DNA of 64,000 nucleotides, taken from assembly GCF_004402495.1 (NCBI RefSeq), contig NZ_SOFH01000006.1:62001-126000 (forward strand), read 5' to 3'. The notes beneath the pieces were generated by a model. It worked only from the letters and a program-made list of their open reading frames with translations, had not been told where the DNA came from and made no database searches. Within the stretch, counting starts at the first letter, position 1. Each line of letters begins with the position of its first letter. Position numbers and translations under genes: made by a program. This document shows, one piece after another, positions 44,100-55,132 of this stretch. The DNA is from Cryobacterium sp. HLT2-28 (lineage in GTDB: Bacteria > Actinomycetota > Actinomycetes > Actinomycetales > Microbacteriaceae).

Positions 44100-44807
44100 T
44101 TAACCGAGTACCGGGCGATTCCCGGTGATTGCCGTGCCAATTCGAAGGTGTGTCGCCCCTTCGCTGATCGCGTCGGGGTAGTCCTGCGACATCCCCATCG
44201 AGAGGAACTTCGCCTCGGGTGCGACGCGTCTGGCCTGCTCGCCGAGCTCACGCACGCGGGCGAACGCCCGGCGCGGTTCGGCGCCGAGCGGAGCCACGGC
44301 CATCAGGCCGAGGAGTCGCAGCCCCGCGGTGGCCTGCACGCGCTCGAGGAGGGAGTCCAGGTCAGGGGGTGCCACGCCGCCGCGGGCCGGGTCGTCCGTG
44401 AGGTTCACCTGCACGAAGCAGTCGACCGTGGACTCGTCGGAGGCGAGGGCGTCGACCAGCGACGGGCGGTCGACGGAGTGGATGACCTGCGCGTAGGCCC
44501 GCACCTGCCTGGCCTTCTTGCCCTGGACCTGGCCCACGAAGTGCCAGGTCAGGCCGAGTGCGGACAGCGCCTCGGCCTTGGCCTGGGCCTCCTGGTGCCG
44601 GTTCTCGCCGACGTCGTTCACGCCCAGGGCGTGCAGCTCCTCGATCAGCGAGACGGGGTGGAACTTGGTGACGACGATGGTGGTGATCTCACCGGGGTCA
44701 CGATCGGCGAAGGCAGCCGCCTGGGCGATCCTCCCTCGCACGAGGGTGAGGCGCTCCCGGAGGTCCGGCTCGGCCGGCCCCCCGGGAACCACGTCCGGGT
44801 CGTTCAT
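44100..44807 (-). CDS. yggS: YggS family pyridoxal phosphate homeostasis protein
   Basis: 235 residues, PLP-binding barrel. Key regions are TTIVVTKFHPVSLIEELHALGVNDVGENRHQEA (PLP lysine in TK) and LSMGMSQDYPDAISEGATHLRIGTAITG. It buffers pyridoxal phosphate and lacks known enzymatic activity. Its position between ftsZ and sepF is conserved in Gram-positive bacteria. It starts 15 bases after the ftsZ stop. Confidence 0.94.
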   Translation of the reverse strand: MNDPDVVPGGPAEPDLRERLTLVRGRIAQAAAFADRDPGEITTIVVTKFHPVSLIEELHALGVNDVGENRHQEAQAKAEALSALGLTWHFVGQVQGKKARQVRAYAQVIHSVDRPSLVDALASDESTVDCFVQVNLTDDPARGGVAPPDLDSLLERVQATAGLRLLGLMAVAPLGAEPRRAFARVRELGEQARRVAPEAKFLSMGMSQDYPDAISEGATHLRIGTAITGNRPVLG

Positions 44808-44822
44808 CTGGTCGCCGTCTGC

Positions 44823-46013
44823 TTACTTGAGAAAGTCGGGGATGTCCAGGTCGTCCGGGTCTTCCTCGAAGGCCGGGTCGGCCACGGCCGCACCGGGCTC
44901 GACGCCGGACCAGACCGAGGAACCGGCCGCCTCGTCGACCTCGTACTGCGCCGAGTCACTGCCGGAGCCGGCGGATGCCCCGCCGGCCGACGAGCTCACG
45001 CCGGCTGCCACGCCTGCCGCGACCAGGTCGGCGCGGCGGACCTCGACCGCCTTCGCGCCGGGCTCGCCGCCGTCGAAGCCCGCGGCGATGACGGTGACCC
45101 GCACCTCGTCGCCAAGAGTGTCGTCGATGACCGCACCGAAGATGATGTTGGCCTCGGGGTGGACGGCCTCCTGCACGAGCCGGGCGGCGTCGTTGATCTC
45201 GAAGATTCCGAGGTTGGAGCCACCCTGGATCGAGAGGAGCACGCCGTGCGCGCCGTCGATCGAGGCCTCGAGGAGCGGGGAGGCGACCGCGAGTTCGGCA
45301 GCCTTGATCGCGCGGTCGGCGCCGCGGGAGGAACCGATGCCCATCAGCGCCGAACCGGCGCCCTGCATGACCGACTTGACGTCGGCGAAGTCGAGGTTGA
45401 TCAGACCGGGGGTGGTGATCAGGTCGGTGATGCCCTGCACGCCGGCGAGGAGAACCTGGTCGGCCGTGGCGAACGCCTCCAGCATGCTGATCCCACGGTC
45501 GCTGATTTCCAGCAGCCTGTCGTTCGGCACGACGATGAGGGTGTCGACCTCGTTCTTGAGCGAGGCGACGCCGGCCTCGGCCTGGGCCTGGCGGCGCTTG
45601 CCCTCGAAGCCGAACGGCTTGGTGACGACACCGATGGTGAGCGCGCCGATGGACTTGGCGATCCGCGCGACGACGGGGGCGCCGCCGGTTCCGGTTCCAC
45701 CGCCCTCACCGGCCGTGACGAAGACCATGTCGGCGCCGGCCAGCGCCTCTTCGATCTCTTCGGCGTGGTCCTCGGCGGCGCGACGGCCGACCTCGGGGTC
45801 CGCTCCCGCGCCGAGGCCGCGGGTGAGGTCGCGGCCGACGTCGAGCTTGACGTCGGCGTCGCTCATCAGCAAGGCCTGGGCATCCGTATTAATGGCGATG
45901 AACTCGACCCCGCGGAGGCCAAGCTCGATCATGCGGTTGACGGCGTTGACACCGCCGCCACCGATTCCAACAACCTTGATGACTGCGAGGTAGTTCTGAT
46001 TTGTTGTTGACAC
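44823..46013 (-). CDS. ftsZ: Cell division protein FtsZ
   Basis: 396 residues: GTP-binding tubulin domain with [13 protein letters not shown] and the signature [14 protein letters not shown]7 loop [13 protein letters not shown], a variable linker (about 320-380) and the conserved tail [12 protein letters not shown] that binds SepF and other partners. It polymerises into the division ring. GTG start with GGAGG 6 bases upstream. The 129-base upstream gap is unusually AT-rich and probably holds ftsZ promoters. Confidence 0.98.
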   Translation of the reverse strand: MSTTNQNYLAVIKVVGIGGGGVNAVNRMIELGLRGVEFIAINTDAQALLMSDADVKLDVGRDLTRGLGAGADPEVGRRAAEDHAEEIEEALAGADMVFVTAGEGGGTGTGGAPVVARIAKSIGALTIGVVTKPFGFEGKRRQAQAEAGVASLKNEVDTLIVVPNDRLLEISDRGISMLEAFATADQVLLAGVQGITDLITTPGLINLDFADVKSVMQGAGSALMGIGSSRGADRAIKAAELAVASPLLEASIDGAHGVLLSIQGGSNLGIFEINDAARLVQEAVHPEANIIFGAVIDDTLGDEVRVTVIAAGFDGGEPGAKAVEVRRADLVAAGVAAGVSSSAGGASAGSGSDSAQYEVDEAAGSSVWSGVEPGAAVADPAFEEDPDDLDIPDFLK

Positions 46014-46142
46014 GTCCGGCCTCCGGTGGAACTCTAAACCTTTACTCGAAGTTTAAAGTTATGCTGAGTATGCAATTCCTGATCTCGAAGTTATGCGCCA
46101 GTTCGCACGGCTCGGGGAGGCGCGCCCGCGTGTCGCGAAAAG
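46014..46142 (-). promoter_or_regulatory. ftsZ upstream region with probable promoter(s)
   Basis: 129 bases between ftsQ and ftsZ, much richer in A/T than the genes beside it. On the minus strand it has -10-like words CATACT and TAAACT and a -35-like TTGCAT, plus the word CATAACTT twice, each followed by CGAG. No single promoter can be fixed. No gene or hairpin terminator was seen. Confidence 0.45.
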
Positions 46143-47267
46143 TCAGCGCAGAACGGCGCTGTCGGGCGAGGACACGTCGTATTCGCCGACGCTGCCGACC
46201 GGGTGGCTCACGACCAGGGCGGCGAGCACCACGGCCTTGTACTCGGACTTCTCCGCGCTCCCCCAGACGACGCGCGCGCCGCCGACGAGAGTGAGGGTGA
46301 CGTCGTCCTTCGTCGCCGCGGTGACCGTGTCCAGCTGGCCGCGGATGCCGTCCGGCAGCGCCATGATCACGGCCGCGGCCGCCTGGAAGCCGGTGCTGCC
46401 GGCGCCGGAGCGCGCGGTGATCGTCGCATAGCCGGCCGGCCGTTCGGTCCCGCTCTGGATGACGACGCCCGCGGCATCGACGAGGTCGAAGCCCGCCGGG
46501 GTGACGACGGCACCGATCGGCTCACGTTCGACGATCCGCACGACGAGGGTCCCGGGCGGGCGGCTCTCGGTGACGTAGCTGCGGATCAGGGTGAACCTGG
46601 ACAGTTCCTTCTTCACCTTGCTGAAATCGACCAGCGGCAGCGGGGTGCCCAGTTGTTCGCCGAGCGCCGCCTGCACCTCGGCCGACGGGACGCGGTCGGC
46701 CCCGACGACCTCGATGGTCTTGAGGGCCATCAGCGGCGAGTACGCGCCGATCAGGACGAATCCGCCCAGCGCCGCGATGATGCCGAGCGAGACGAGCCAG
46801 ATGGTGCGCCGGCGGCGTGACCGCCAGGTGAAGCGGCGCACCTCCTCACGCTCATACAGCTTGCGGGCCCGGCGCGCGGCACGGAACTTCCGGCGGGCGC
46901 CGGCCGGGGTGAGCGGCGCATCGGCGGGCGGCGTCGCAGCCGGCGTCGCGGGCAGGCCGGGCGCGGCATCCGGTCGGGTGATTCCCTGGATCGCCGGCGA
47001 GTCGACCGTCTCCGTCGGGCGTCGGAGCGGCCAGACGGGGGCGACGCGCCGGGCGCCCGGCGCGGGCAGCACGATCGGTTCGGTCGAGGTCTGATCGGAG
47101 GCGGCCGGGGAGCCGGGCGTACGGCCGGGTGCGGGACGGGCGTCCGTTGCACGGCCGGCGGTGCTGGACCCGGGTTTCGTCGTCCGCCGGGGGCCGCGGG
47201 TGCGGACGGCGGCCGGGCGGGCGGGTTCGGGCGCGGCCGGTTGGTCGAAGCCCTGGGGCCGCTTCAT
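46143..47267 (-). CDS. ftsQ: Cell division protein FtsQ
   Basis: 374 residues from ATG 47267; the longer open frame upstream is antisense to nothing but overlaps murC and lacks support. A Pro/Arg-rich cytoplasmic region (1-185), one membrane helix (about 202-225, TIWLVSLGIIAALGGFVLIGAY), then the POTRA domain (LMALKTIEVVGADRVPSAEVQAAL) and the FtsQ beta domain. It links FtsL/FtsB-type proteins to the division ring. The N-terminal region is long and low in complexity, as often in this family. 13 bases after murC. Confidence 0.93.
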   Translation of the reverse strand: MKRPQGFDQPAAPEPARPAAVRTRGPRRTTKPGSSTAGRATDARPAPGRTPGSPAASDQTSTEPIVLPAPGARRVAPVWPLRRPTETVDSPAIQGITRPDAAPGLPATPAATPPADAPLTPAGARRKFRAARRARKLYEREEVRRFTWRSRRRRTIWLVSLGIIAALGGFVLIGAYSPLMALKTIEVVGADRVPSAEVQAALGEQLGTPLPLVDFSKVKKELSRFTLIRSYVTESRPPGTLVVRIVEREPIGAVVTPAGFDLVDAAGVVIQSGTERPAGYATITARSGAGSTGFQAAAAVIMALPDGIRGQLDTVTAATKDDVTLTLVGGARVVWGSAEKSEYKAVVLAALVVSHPVGSVGEYDVSSPDSAVLR

Positions 47268-47280
47268 GCCGAGGTGCGGG

Positions 47281-48708
47281 TCATCCGCGGGCCGTTTCGA
47301 GCGAGCCGAGGAGCTGGGGAACGATGCGGTACACGTCGCCGCAGCCGAGGGTGACGACGAAGTCGCCGTCGCGGGCGATGCTGGCGACGTAGTCGGCCGC
47401 TTCCTGCCAGTCCGGCACATAGGCGACGTGGGACGGGTCGTGGAACTTTTCGGAGACGAGCGCCCCGGTCACTCCGGGCTCCGGGTCCTCGCGGGCGCCG
47501 TAGACGCCGAGGACGACGGTCTGGTCCGCGAATTTCTCGAGGGTGTCGGCGAATTCGCGCGCGAACAGCCGGGTGCGGCTGTAGAGGTGCGGCTGGTGCA
47601 CGGCGATGATGCGCCCCGCGCCGACCACGGTGCGCGCGGCGGCGAGGGCCGCGGCCACCTCGGTCGGGTGGTGCGCGTAGTCATCGTAGACGCTGACCCC
47701 GTTGACGGTGCCGTGCAGTTCGAACCGGCGTTCCGTGCCGCCGAACTCGGAGATCGCGGCGAGGGAGGCGGCCGGCTCGAAGCCGAGCCCGACGAGCACC
47801 GCGAACGCGCCGGCCGCGTTGATGGCGTTGTGCCGGCCGGGGATCCGGAGCGTGGCGAAGTAGTCCTGCCCGGCCCAGGCGACGCCGAAGCCCACCGGCC
47901 CCTCGGTGACCACGGAGTGCACCCGCACATCTGCGTCCGCGGCCTCGCCGAACGTGATGACCCGTTTGCCCTCGAGCTTGCCGGTGACGCTGACGGCCCC
48001 GTCGTCGTCGGAGGAGATGACGACGAACTCCGTGGCCTTCTGGGCGAATTCCACGAAGGCAGCCTCGAACGCCTCGAGCGACCCGTAGTGGTCGAGGTGG
48101 TCGGGGTCGACGTTGGTGACGAGGGCGACTGCGGTGTTGTAGAGCAGGAACGACCCGTCCGATTCGTCGGCCTCGACGACGAAGAGGTCATCGGTGCCGC
48201 TGGCCGCCGACACGCCGAGCGATTCGATCACGCCGCCGTTCACGAAGCTGGGGTGCTGGCCGATGCCGAGCAGGCCGGTCACGATCATGCCGGTGGAGGT
48301 GGTCTTGCCGTGTGCGCCGGCGACGGCGACGAGGCGGTGCTTCTGGATCAACCAGGCGAGGGCCTGCGACCGGTGCAGCACCGGCAGCCCGCGTTCCTTG
48401 GCCAGGACGTATTCGGGGTTGTCCTGCCAGAGCGCCCCGGTGACGACGAGGGTGTCCGCGGCGCCGACGTTCTCGGCGGCGTGCCCGATCGCGATGCGCG
48501 CGCCGAGCTTCCGCAGGGCGAGGACGTTGTCGGACTCGCGCACGTCGGATCCGGTGACGGTGTGGCCGGCGTCGATGAACAGGCGCGCGATCCCGCTCAT
48601 CCCCGACCCGCCGATGCCCACGAAGTGCACCGTTCCGAGGTCGCGCGGAATGATGAGGTTCAGGTCGGGCTTGATCACGGTTGCTGCGCTCTTCTCGGTT
48701 GGAGACAA
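47281..48708 (-). CDS. murC: UDP-N-acetylmuramate--L-alanine ligase
   Basis: 475 residues with [14 protein letters not shown] at the start, the ATP-binding [11 protein letters not shown] and the Mur ligase C-terminal motifs ([32 protein letters not shown]). It adds the first amino acid to UDP-MurNAc. The frame can start at a TTG (48708) or at a GTG ten codons later giving MIKPDL, the more usual MurC N-terminus; neither has a strong ribosome site. 79 bases after murG, the largest gap in this half of the cluster. Confidence 0.96.
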   Translation of the reverse strand: MSPTEKSAATVIKPDLNLIIPRDLGTVHFVGIGGSGMSGIARLFIDAGHTVTGSDVRESDNVLALRKLGARIAIGHAAENVGAADTLVVTGALWQDNPEYVLAKERGLPVLHRSQALAWLIQKHRLVAVAGAHGKTTSTGMIVTGLLGIGQHPSFVNGGVIESLGVSAASGTDDLFVVEADESDGSFLLYNTAVALVTNVDPDHLDHYGSLEAFEAAFVEFAQKATEFVVISSDDDGAVSVTGKLEGKRVITFGEAADADVRVHSVVTEGPVGFGVAWAGQDYFATLRIPGRHNAINAAGAFAVLVGLGFEPAASLAAISEFGGTERRFELHGTVNGVSVYDDYAHHPTEVAAALAAARTVVGAGRIIAVHQPHLYSRTRLFAREFADTLEKFADQTVVLGVYGAREDPEPGVTGALVSEKFHDPSHVAYVPDWQEAADYVASIARDGDFVVTLGCGDVYRIVPQLLGSLETARG

Positions 48709-48787
48709 ATGCTGGGTGTGCGGGAACTACGTTACGCGCCGTCGCCGCCGAATGCCGGATTGACGACGGCCGGGGTCGGCGGCCGGC

Positions 48788-49858
48788 TCAGGCGAGGGCA
48801 CTCCGGATGAAGTCGGCCATCCGGGCCGACCCGTCCCGTCCGCCGACGGATGCCGCGGCGGCGCCCATCCGCGCGACCCGGGCTCGGTCGGTGAGCACCG
48901 TCAGGAGCTCGGCCCGCACCCACTCGGGGACGAAGTCCGCGTCGTCGACGAGGATCCCTCCCCCGGCCCTGACGACGTCGGCGGCGTTGAAGCGCTGCTC
49001 GCCGTTGCCGACCGGGTACGGCACGTAGACGGCCGGGATCCCCAGGGCGCTCAGTTCGCAGACCGTGCCGGCCCCGGCCCGGGAGACGGCGAAGTCGGCC
49101 ACCGACAGGGCGAGGTCCATCCGGTCGCAGTAGGCGATCATCCGGTAGTGGTCCAGCCCGGGGTCGGCCACCTCGGACTTCTCCCCGGTGATGTGCAGCA
49201 CCTGCCAGCCGGCCGTGATCAGGTCGGGGGCGGACTGCAGGACCGTGTTGTTGAGCCGGCGGGCGCCGAGCGAACCGCCGGTGACGAGCAGGGTGGGTCG
49301 GTCGGGGTCCAGGCCGAAGGCCGACAGCGCCTCCGGGCGTGCCGCCGCACGGTCGAGCCGTTCGATTTCGGGGCGGAGCGGCATCCCCACGACCCGCGCG
49401 TGGCGGATCCGGGTGCCGGGGAAGGCCACCCCGACGAAACCGGTGAACCAGGCGCCGAGCCGGTTGGCCAGGCCGGCCCGGAAGTTCGCCTCGTGGATGA
49501 CGATCGGCACGCCCGCACGCCGGGCGGCGAGGTAGGCGGGGGTGGAGACGTAGCCGCCGAAACCGACGACCACGTCGACCTTGCGGTCTCGGATCAGGGC
49601 GGTGAGGTTGGCGACCGCGTGGTTCAGCCGGCTGAGGAAGGTGAGCGCCTGCCGGTTCGGGCGTCGCGGGAATGGCAGCCGGGGCACGATCACGAGTTCG
49701 TAGCCGCGGGCCGGAACGAGCCGGGATTCGAGGCCTTCGCGCGTCCCCAGCACGATCACGGTGGCGTCGGGTTCCCGGCTCCGGATCGTGTCGGCGACCG
49801 CGAGCAGGGGGTTGACGTGGCCGGCGGTGCCGCCGCCGGCGAGCAGGTAGGTGGTCAC
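48788..49858 (-). CDS. murG: Undecaprenyldiphospho-muramoylpentapeptide beta-N-acetylglucosaminyltransferase
   Basis: 356 residues from GTG 49858 (MTTYLLAGGGTAGHVNPLLAV). It has the N-terminal GGGTAGHVNP glycine loop, the membrane-facing hydrophobic patch, and the UDP-GlcNAc site (LLVTGGSLGARRLN; SRAGAGTVCELSALGIPAVYVPYP). It converts lipid I to lipid II on the cytoplasmic membrane face. Starts 7 bases after the ftsW stop. Confidence 0.97.
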   Translation of the reverse strand: MTTYLLAGGGTAGHVNPLLAVADTIRSREPDATVIVLGTREGLESRLVPARGYELVIVPRLPFPRRPNRQALTFLSRLNHAVANLTALIRDRKVDVVVGFGGYVSTPAYLAARRAGVPIVIHEANFRAGLANRLGAWFTGFVGVAFPGTRIRHARVVGMPLRPEIERLDRAAARPEALSAFGLDPDRPTLLVTGGSLGARRLNNTVLQSAPDLITAGWQVLHITGEKSEVADPGLDHYRMIAYCDRMDLALSVADFAVSRAGAGTVCELSALGIPAVYVPYPVGNGEQRFNAADVVRAGGGILVDDADFVPEWVRAELLTVLTDRARVARMGAAAASVGGRDGSARMADFIRSALA

Positions 49859-49865
49859 GCGGGGC

Positions 49866-51110
49866 TCACTCGTTCTCTTCAGGTGCGGCGCCGGCGTCCT
49901 CGTGGTCGCCACGGGCGAAGGAGAGCACGATTCCGATCGCGACCAGTGTCGACAGGAGCGCGGTGCCACCGGCCGAGACCAGCGGCAGTGGCACGCCGAG
50001 CACGGGGAACACCCCCAGCACGACGCCGATGTTGACCATGGCCTGGCCGATCACCCAGACCAGGACGGCCGCGGTGGAAACCTTGGCCTGCAGGCTGGGG
50101 CTGGTGCGCATGATCCGGATGAACGCGAAGGCGAGCAGGATGAACATGCACAGCACGACGACGGCGCCGATCAGGCCGAGCTCCTCGCCGATGATCGCGA
50201 AGATGTAGTCGTTGTCGGCGGCGGGCAGCCACGACCATTTTGCCTTGGAATTGCCGAGGCCGACGCCGAAGATGCCGCCGTTGGCGAGGGCCCAGGTGCC
50301 GTGCAGCGGCTGCCAGCACGCCGCGGAGATGGTGCCGTCGGCAGCGTCGCAGCCGGTGCCGAGGAAGCTGAGGATCCGGGTCATCCGGTTGGAGCTCGAG
50401 ACCGCGACGAGGAGGGCCAGCACGGTCCCGACCACGAGCGGTACGGCCAGCAGCCGCAGCCGGACCCCGGCGAAGAAGAGCGTCCCGAAGAGGATCCCGG
50501 CCATGATCATCACGGTGCCGAGGTCACCACCGATCATGACGAGAAGCACGGCGCCGCCGCCCACGCCGAAGACCGGGATGTACACGTGCCGCCAGTCGTC
50601 GAGCTTGTCCTTCTTCTGGGACAGGATCATGCCCAGCCAGATCACGAGCGCCAGTTTGATCGCCTCGGACGGCTGGAACTGGATTCCTCCGAGGGAGAGC
50701 CAGTTGGTGTTCCCGGCCACGGTGATGCCGAGCGGGGTGAAGACGACCAGGCACTGCATCAGGCAGGAGACCATGAGCATCGGCCAGGCGATCCGCCGCC
50801 AGAACTTCAACGGCAGCCGGCTGACGACGAGCAGGAGCGGAACCCCGATCAGGGCGAACCCACCCTGGCGCAGTACCGTCCCGAAGAAGCCGCTGTTCTC
50901 GAGGTAGGAGTCGACCGACGACGAGGAGAGCACCATGACGAGCCCGAAGACGACCAGGAACAGGGTCGTGCCCAGCAGCAGGAAATAGCTCGCGGACTCG
51001 GCCTTGAACACCCGGCCGAGGTGGATTCGGGCCGACGAACCGTCGGCCGGGTCGCTCGCTGCCGGGGGTGCGACCGGCCTAAGCGGGCGGAGTCGAGGCG
51101 GATTCGTCAC
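49866..51110 (-). CDS. ftsW: Peptidoglycan glycosyltransferase FtsW
   Basis: 414 residues from the GTG at 51110, which has GGGAGG 8 bases upstream; a GTG three codons earlier is possible. It is a SEDS family protein with about ten membrane helices, and includes WLSLGGIQFQPSEAIKLALVIWLG and VNIGVVLGVFPVLGVPLPLVSAGG. It polymerises glycan strands from lipid II at the septum with FtsI. It overlaps the 3' end of murD by about 30 bases. Confidence 0.95.
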   Translation of the reverse strand: MTNPPRLRPLRPVAPPAASDPADGSSARIHLGRVFKAESASYFLLLGTTLFLVVFGLVMVLSSSSVDSYLENSGFFGTVLRQGGFALIGVPLLLVVSRLPLKFWRRIAWPMLMVSCLMQCLVVFTPLGITVAGNTNWLSLGGIQFQPSEAIKLALVIWLGMILSQKKDKLDDWRHVYIPVFGVGGGAVLLVMIGGDLGTVMIMAGILFGTLFFAGVRLRLLAVPLVVGTVLALLVAVSSSNRMTRILSFLGTGCDAADGTISAACWQPLHGTWALANGGIFGVGLGNSKAKWSWLPAADNDYIFAIIGEELGLIGAVVVLCMFILLAFAFIRIMRTSPSLQAKVSTAAVLVWVIGQAMVNIGVVLGVFPVLGVPLPLVSAGGTALLSTLVAIGIVLSFARGDHEDAGAAPEENE

Positions 51111-52626
51111 CCGCCTCACCTCCCAAGTATTCCCGTACGGCTTCTGCGAACAACCGGCCGCGCTGCGCGTAGTCGGTGAACTGGTCCATGGATGCGGCCG
51201 CAGGCGCGAGCAGCACGACGTCGCCGAGTTCGGCGAGGTCGGCGGCCAGTCGAACGGCGTCCGGCATCACCTGTCCAGTGTCCTGTGCGTTGATCTCGAA
51301 AACACGCAGCCGGGGCGCGTGTCGCCGGAATGCGTCCCGCAGCGCCTCCCGGTCGGTTCCGATGATGATGGCCCCGCGAAGGTGACCCACGTGGCTGGCG
51401 ACCAGCTGGTCGATGTCGACGCCCTTGAGCAGCCCGCCGACGAGCCAGACCACGGATTCGAACGCGGCGAGGGAGGCGTCGGCGGCGTGCGGGTTGGTGG
51501 CCTTCGAATCGTCGATCCAGCGGATGCCGGCGGACTCGGCGACGACCTCGATCCGGTGCGCGTCGAGGTGGAATATCTCGAGGGCGTCGTGGATGACCTC
51601 GGGCAGCACGCCGAAGGAGCGGGCGAGCGCGGCCGCGGCGAGGATGTCGGCGAGCAGATGGTGGGCGGCCAGTCCGCGTGCCCGGAGCTCGGGCACCGTG
51701 GTGATCTCGAGGGCGGTCTCGAAACGGTCCTCGTGGAAGGCGCGGTCGCAGAGGATGCCGTCGACGATGCCGACCTCGCTGGGGCCGGGCACGCCGAGGC
51801 CGAACCCGATCGCCCGTGCGCCCTCCCGGACCTCCGCGTCTTCGACCATCCGCATCGTGGCGGCGTCGGCCTTGTTGTAGACGCAGGCGACGCGGGTGTT
51901 CGCGTAGACGGTGGCCTTGGCGGCGCGGTAGGCCTCCGCCGAACCGTGCCAGTCGAGGTGGTCGTCGGCGACGTTGAGGCAGACACTGGCCCACGGGACC
52001 AGGGCGCCGGGCCCGCTGTGCGGGAGATGGTGCAGTTGGTAGCTGGACAGTTCGACGACGAGCACGTCCCAGCCCTGCGGGTCGCGCACGGCGTCGAGCA
52101 CGGGCACGCCGATGTTGCCGCACGGGGCGACGCGCAGGCCCGCCGCCGCGAGCATGGTGGCGGTCAGCTGCACGGTCGTGGTCTTGCCGTTCGTGCCGGT
52201 GACCAGGATCCACTCTGCCGGAGGGCCGACCTTGTCGCGCAGGCGCCAGGCCAGTTCGATGTCTCCCCAGACGGGGATGCCGTTCCGGGCGGCCCAGAGG
52301 AGCAGCGGGTGGTCGGGGTGGAACCCGGGCGACACGATCAGGAGTTCCGGTCGGTGCCGAACCAGGTCGGGGAGAACGGCGGGGTCGGCGTCGGGGTCGG
52401 CGAACAGGTCGGCCTGCACGAGGCGGACGCCGATCACGCCGATCAGCCTGGCGCGGTCGGCGGGGGTTCCGCTCGCGGGGACCGGGCCGGCCACGACGAG
52501 AACGTCGGCGCCCAGTTCGGCGAGGGTGTCAGCGGCGGCGAAGCCGGTGACCCCGAGCCCGAGCACGGCGACCCTCAGCCCGCGCCAGTCGGCGTGCCAG
52601 CTGCTCAGGTCGTCAAGACGGCTCAA
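51079..52626 (-). CDS. murD: UDP-N-acetylmuramoyl-L-alanine--D-glutamate ligase
   Basis: 515 residues from a TTG at 52626 that overlaps the mraY stop as TTGA. N-terminal Rossmann domain ([27 protein letters not shown]), ATP site [18 protein letters not shown], and the C-terminal domain ([20 protein letters not shown]). It adds D-glutamate to UDP-MurNAc-L-Ala. Further in-frame sequence upstream is antisense-like and not used. Confidence 0.96.
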   Translation of the reverse strand: MSRLDDLSSWHADWRGLRVAVLGLGVTGFAAADTLAELGADVLVVAGPVPASGTPADRARLIGVIGVRLVQADLFADPDADPAVLPDLVRHRPELLIVSPGFHPDHPLLLWAARNGIPVWGDIELAWRLRDKVGPPAEWILVTGTNGKTTTVQLTATMLAAAGLRVAPCGNIGVPVLDAVRDPQGWDVLVVELSSYQLHHLPHSGPGALVPWASVCLNVADDHLDWHGSAEAYRAAKATVYANTRVACVYNKADAATMRMVEDAEVREGARAIGFGLGVPGPSEVGIVDGILCDRAFHEDRFETALEITTVPELRARGLAAHHLLADILAAAALARSFGVLPEVIHDALEIFHLDAHRIEVVAESAGIRWIDDSKATNPHAADASLAAFESVVWLVGGLLKGVDIDQLVASHVGHLRGAIIIGTDREALRDAFRRHAPRLRVFEINAQDTGQVMPDAVRLAADLAELGDVVLLAPAAASMDQFTDYAQRGRLFAEAVREYLGGEAGDESASTPPA

Positions 52627-53723
52627 TTGGGCACCGCCGACAGCCACTCGAGGTAGAACGTTCCGACGCCGGCCGCGACGAGGAGCCCGCCGATGATCCA
52701 GAACCGCACGACGACGGTGACCTCGGCCCAGCCCTTGAGTTCGAAGTGGTGGTGGATCGGGCTCATCAGGAAGATCCGTTTGCCGCGGGTCACCTTGAAG
52801 TAGGCGCGCTGCACGATCACGGAACCGGTTTCGATCACGAAGATGCCGCCGAGCAGCACGAGCAGGAGTTCGGTGCGGCTGAGGATCGCGAGGGCGGCCA
52901 GGGCGCCGCCGATCGCGAGCGACCCGGTGTCGCCGAGGAAGATCTTCGCCGGGGAGGTGTTCCACCAGAGGAAGCCGATCAGGCCGCCGGCGATGGCTGC
53001 CGCGACGATGGCCAGGTCGAGCGGGTCGCGAGTGTCGTAGGACCGGTAGAGGTCGCCGATATCCGCCCCACCGAACCTTGCCTGGTTGGACTGCCAGAAC
53101 CCGATGACGATGAAGGCGCCGATCGCGAGGATCGAGGAGCCGGTAGCGAGGCCGTCGAGGCCGTCGGTCACGTTGACCCCGTTCGAGGTGGCGGCGACGA
53201 TCAGGCAGATCCAGACGATGAAGACGGCGATCCCGATCACGGTGCCGAGCTTCATGAAGTCCAGCGGCAGGTCCCGGATGAAGGAGATCTGGGTCGAGGC
53301 CGGAGTCAGGCCGTGCCGGTTGGGGAACTGCAGGGAGAGGTAGCCGAAGGTGCCGGCGACCAGGACCTGCCCGACCACCTTCGCCCAGCCGCCGAGCCCG
53401 AGGCTGCGCTGGTTGCGAGTCTTGAGGAAGTCATCGACGAAGCCGACCAGTCCGAGGCCGACCATCATGAACAGCACGAGCAGGGGGGAAGCCGGGATCG
53501 CCCGCTGGGCGATGAACATGGCCAGGAAGTAGCTGACCAGCGTGCCGATGATGATGATGATGCCACCCATGGTGGCGGTGCCCCGCTTGGCGTGGTGGCT
53601 CTGCGGACCGTCGTCGCGGATGAACTGGCCCCAGCCGAGCTTCTTGAACAGCCGGATGAACAGCGGGGTGAAGGCCAGGGTGAAGACGAGCGACAAGGCC
53701 CCGGCGCTCAGTAGTGCAATCAC
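52623..53723 (-). CDS. mraY: Phospho-N-acetylmuramoyl-pentapeptide-transferase
   Basis: 366 residues, ten membrane helices, with the family motifs [35 protein letters not shown] and [12 protein letters not shown], plus the C-terminal [13 protein letters not shown] histidine motif. It makes lipid I from UDP-MurNAc-pentapeptide and undecaprenyl phosphate. GTG start overlapping the murF stop (GTGA). Confidence 0.98.
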   Translation of the reverse strand: MIALLSAGALSLVFTLAFTPLFIRLFKKLGWGQFIRDDGPQSHHAKRGTATMGGIIIIIGTLVSYFLAMFIAQRAIPASPLLVLFMMVGLGLVGFVDDFLKTRNQRSLGLGGWAKVVGQVLVAGTFGYLSLQFPNRHGLTPASTQISFIRDLPLDFMKLGTVIGIAVFIVWICLIVAATSNGVNVTDGLDGLATGSSILAIGAFIVIGFWQSNQARFGGADIGDLYRSYDTRDPLDLAIVAAAIAGGLIGFLWWNTSPAKIFLGDTGSLAIGGALAALAILSRTELLLVLLGGIFVIETGSVIVQRAYFKVTRGKRIFLMSPIHHHFELKGWAEVTVVVRFWIIGGLLVAAGVGTFYLEWLSAVPN

Positions 53724-55132
53724 GAGAAGTACTCTCCTAGTCGGTCGCCGAGGAATCGCAGGCCGGCCGAATTCGAGGACTTGACCAGCACCGTGTCCCC
53801 TGGCCGCACCGTTGATCGGAGCAGGTCGAAGGCTTCGTCGGGTGTCTCGACGAAAGCCGATTCACCGTCCCAGGATCCTTCATTGATCGTACTGATGTGC
53901 ATGCGGCGGGCGGCCCGCCCGACCACGATGAGCTGCGAGATGTTCAGGCGCACGGCGAGGAGTCCCACCCGGTCGTGCTCCTCCCCCGCCAGGTCGCCGA
54001 GCTCGCTCATCTCGCCGAGGACGGCGATGGTTCGCTGGCCCGGCCGGCGGATCTGAGCGAGCGTCTTCAGCGCGGCGGTCATCGAGTCCGGGCTCGCGTT
54101 GTAGGCGTCGTTGATGACGGTCACGCCGTCGCGGCCTCCCATCACCTCCATCCGCCAGCGCTCGGCGGTGTGCACGGATTCGAGGGCGGACACGATCACG
54201 TCGATGTCCACGCCGAGCAGCTCGGCGGCGGTCGCGGCGGCCAGCGCGTTCATCACGTGGTGCTCGCCGAGCACCCGGAACGCCACCGGGCGGGTCTCCC
54301 CCGAGGCCAGGTGCAGCTGGAAGGTCGTGCCGGTGGCGGAGGCGACGACGTCGGTCGCCCGCACACCCTCGGTTCCGTTCTGCCCGAACCAGGCGATCCG
54401 GGCCCGGGTCGCCCCGGCCATCCCAGCCACCCGAGGGTCGTCGGCGTTGAGCACGGCGACGTCCGTCTCGAGCAGGTCGGTGACCATCTCGGTCTTGGCC
54501 CGGACGGTCGCGTCGATGCCGCCGAACTCGCCGGCGTGGGCGAGGCCCACCTTGAGCACGATCCCGATGTCGGGCCGGGCCATCCGGATGAGCCGGGCGA
54601 TTTCCCCGACGGCACTGGCGCCCATTTCGGCGACCAGGAAGCGGGTCTCCAGGGTCAGTCCGAGCATGGTCAGCGGCGCGCCGACCTCGTTGTTGAAGGA
54701 TTCCCGGGCGGCGACGGTGGGGCCCACCCGTTCGAGCACGGCCTTGAGCAGGTTCTTGGTCGTGGTCTTGCCGTTGGAACCGGTGATGCCGATGATCTTC
54801 AGTGGACCGGCGGCCCTGACCCGGGACACGACCTCGGTGGCAAGGTCGCCGAGGGCGGTGACCGCATCCGGGACCACGATCTGGGCGACGGGCAGGTCGA
54901 GCCGGCGCTCGACGATCAGGAGCACGGCGCCGCGCTCGAGGGCGGTCGGCGCGAACAGATGCCCGTCGGTGACGTCACCGGGCTTCGCCACGAAGACGGC
55001 GCCAGGTCCGATCTCGCGGGAGTCGGTGTTGACGGCGCCGTCGATGCGCGATTCGGGAGTGAGCGTGCTGCCGTCGAGGTGCAGTTCGCCGCCGACCGCC
55101 TGGGCGATTTCGCGAAGGCTGAGCGCGATCAC
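53720..55132 (-). CDS. murF: UDP-N-acetylmuramoyl-tripeptide--D-alanyl-D-alanine ligase
   Basis: 470 residues with [19 protein letters not shown] (ATP site), [12 protein letters not shown], and [20 protein letters not shown], the MurF C-terminal signature. It adds D-Ala-D-Ala. GTG start immediately follows the murE TAA with no gap. No ddl gene is in the window. Confidence 0.97.
   Translation of the reverse strand: MIALSLREIAQAVGGELHLDGSTLTPESRIDGAVNTDSREIGPGAVFVAKPGDVTDGHLFAPTALERGAVLLIVERRLDLPVAQIVVPDAVTALGDLATEVVSRVRAAGPLKIIGITGSNGKTTTKNLLKAVLERVGPTVAARESFNNEVGAPLTMLGLTLETRFLVAEMGASAVGEIARLIRMARPDIGIVLKVGLAHAGEFGGIDATVRAKTEMVTDLLETDVAVLNADDPRVAGMAGATRARIAWFGQNGTEGVRATDVVASATGTTFQLHLASGETRPVAFRVLGEHHVMNALAAATAAELLGVDIDVIVSALESVHTAERWRMEVMGGRDGVTVINDAYNASPDSMTAALKTLAQIRRPGQRTIAVLGEMSELGDLAGEEHDRVGLLAVRLNISQLIVVGRAARRMHISTINEGSWDGESAFVETPDEAFDLLRSTVRPGDTVLVKSSNSAGLRFLGDRLGEYFS

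Noticed and set aside
51079-52965. Longer murD with 113 extra N-terminal residues
   Set aside because: The extension overlaps mraY and is Arg-rich shadow; the TTG overlapping the mraY stop gives the normal MurD N-terminus.
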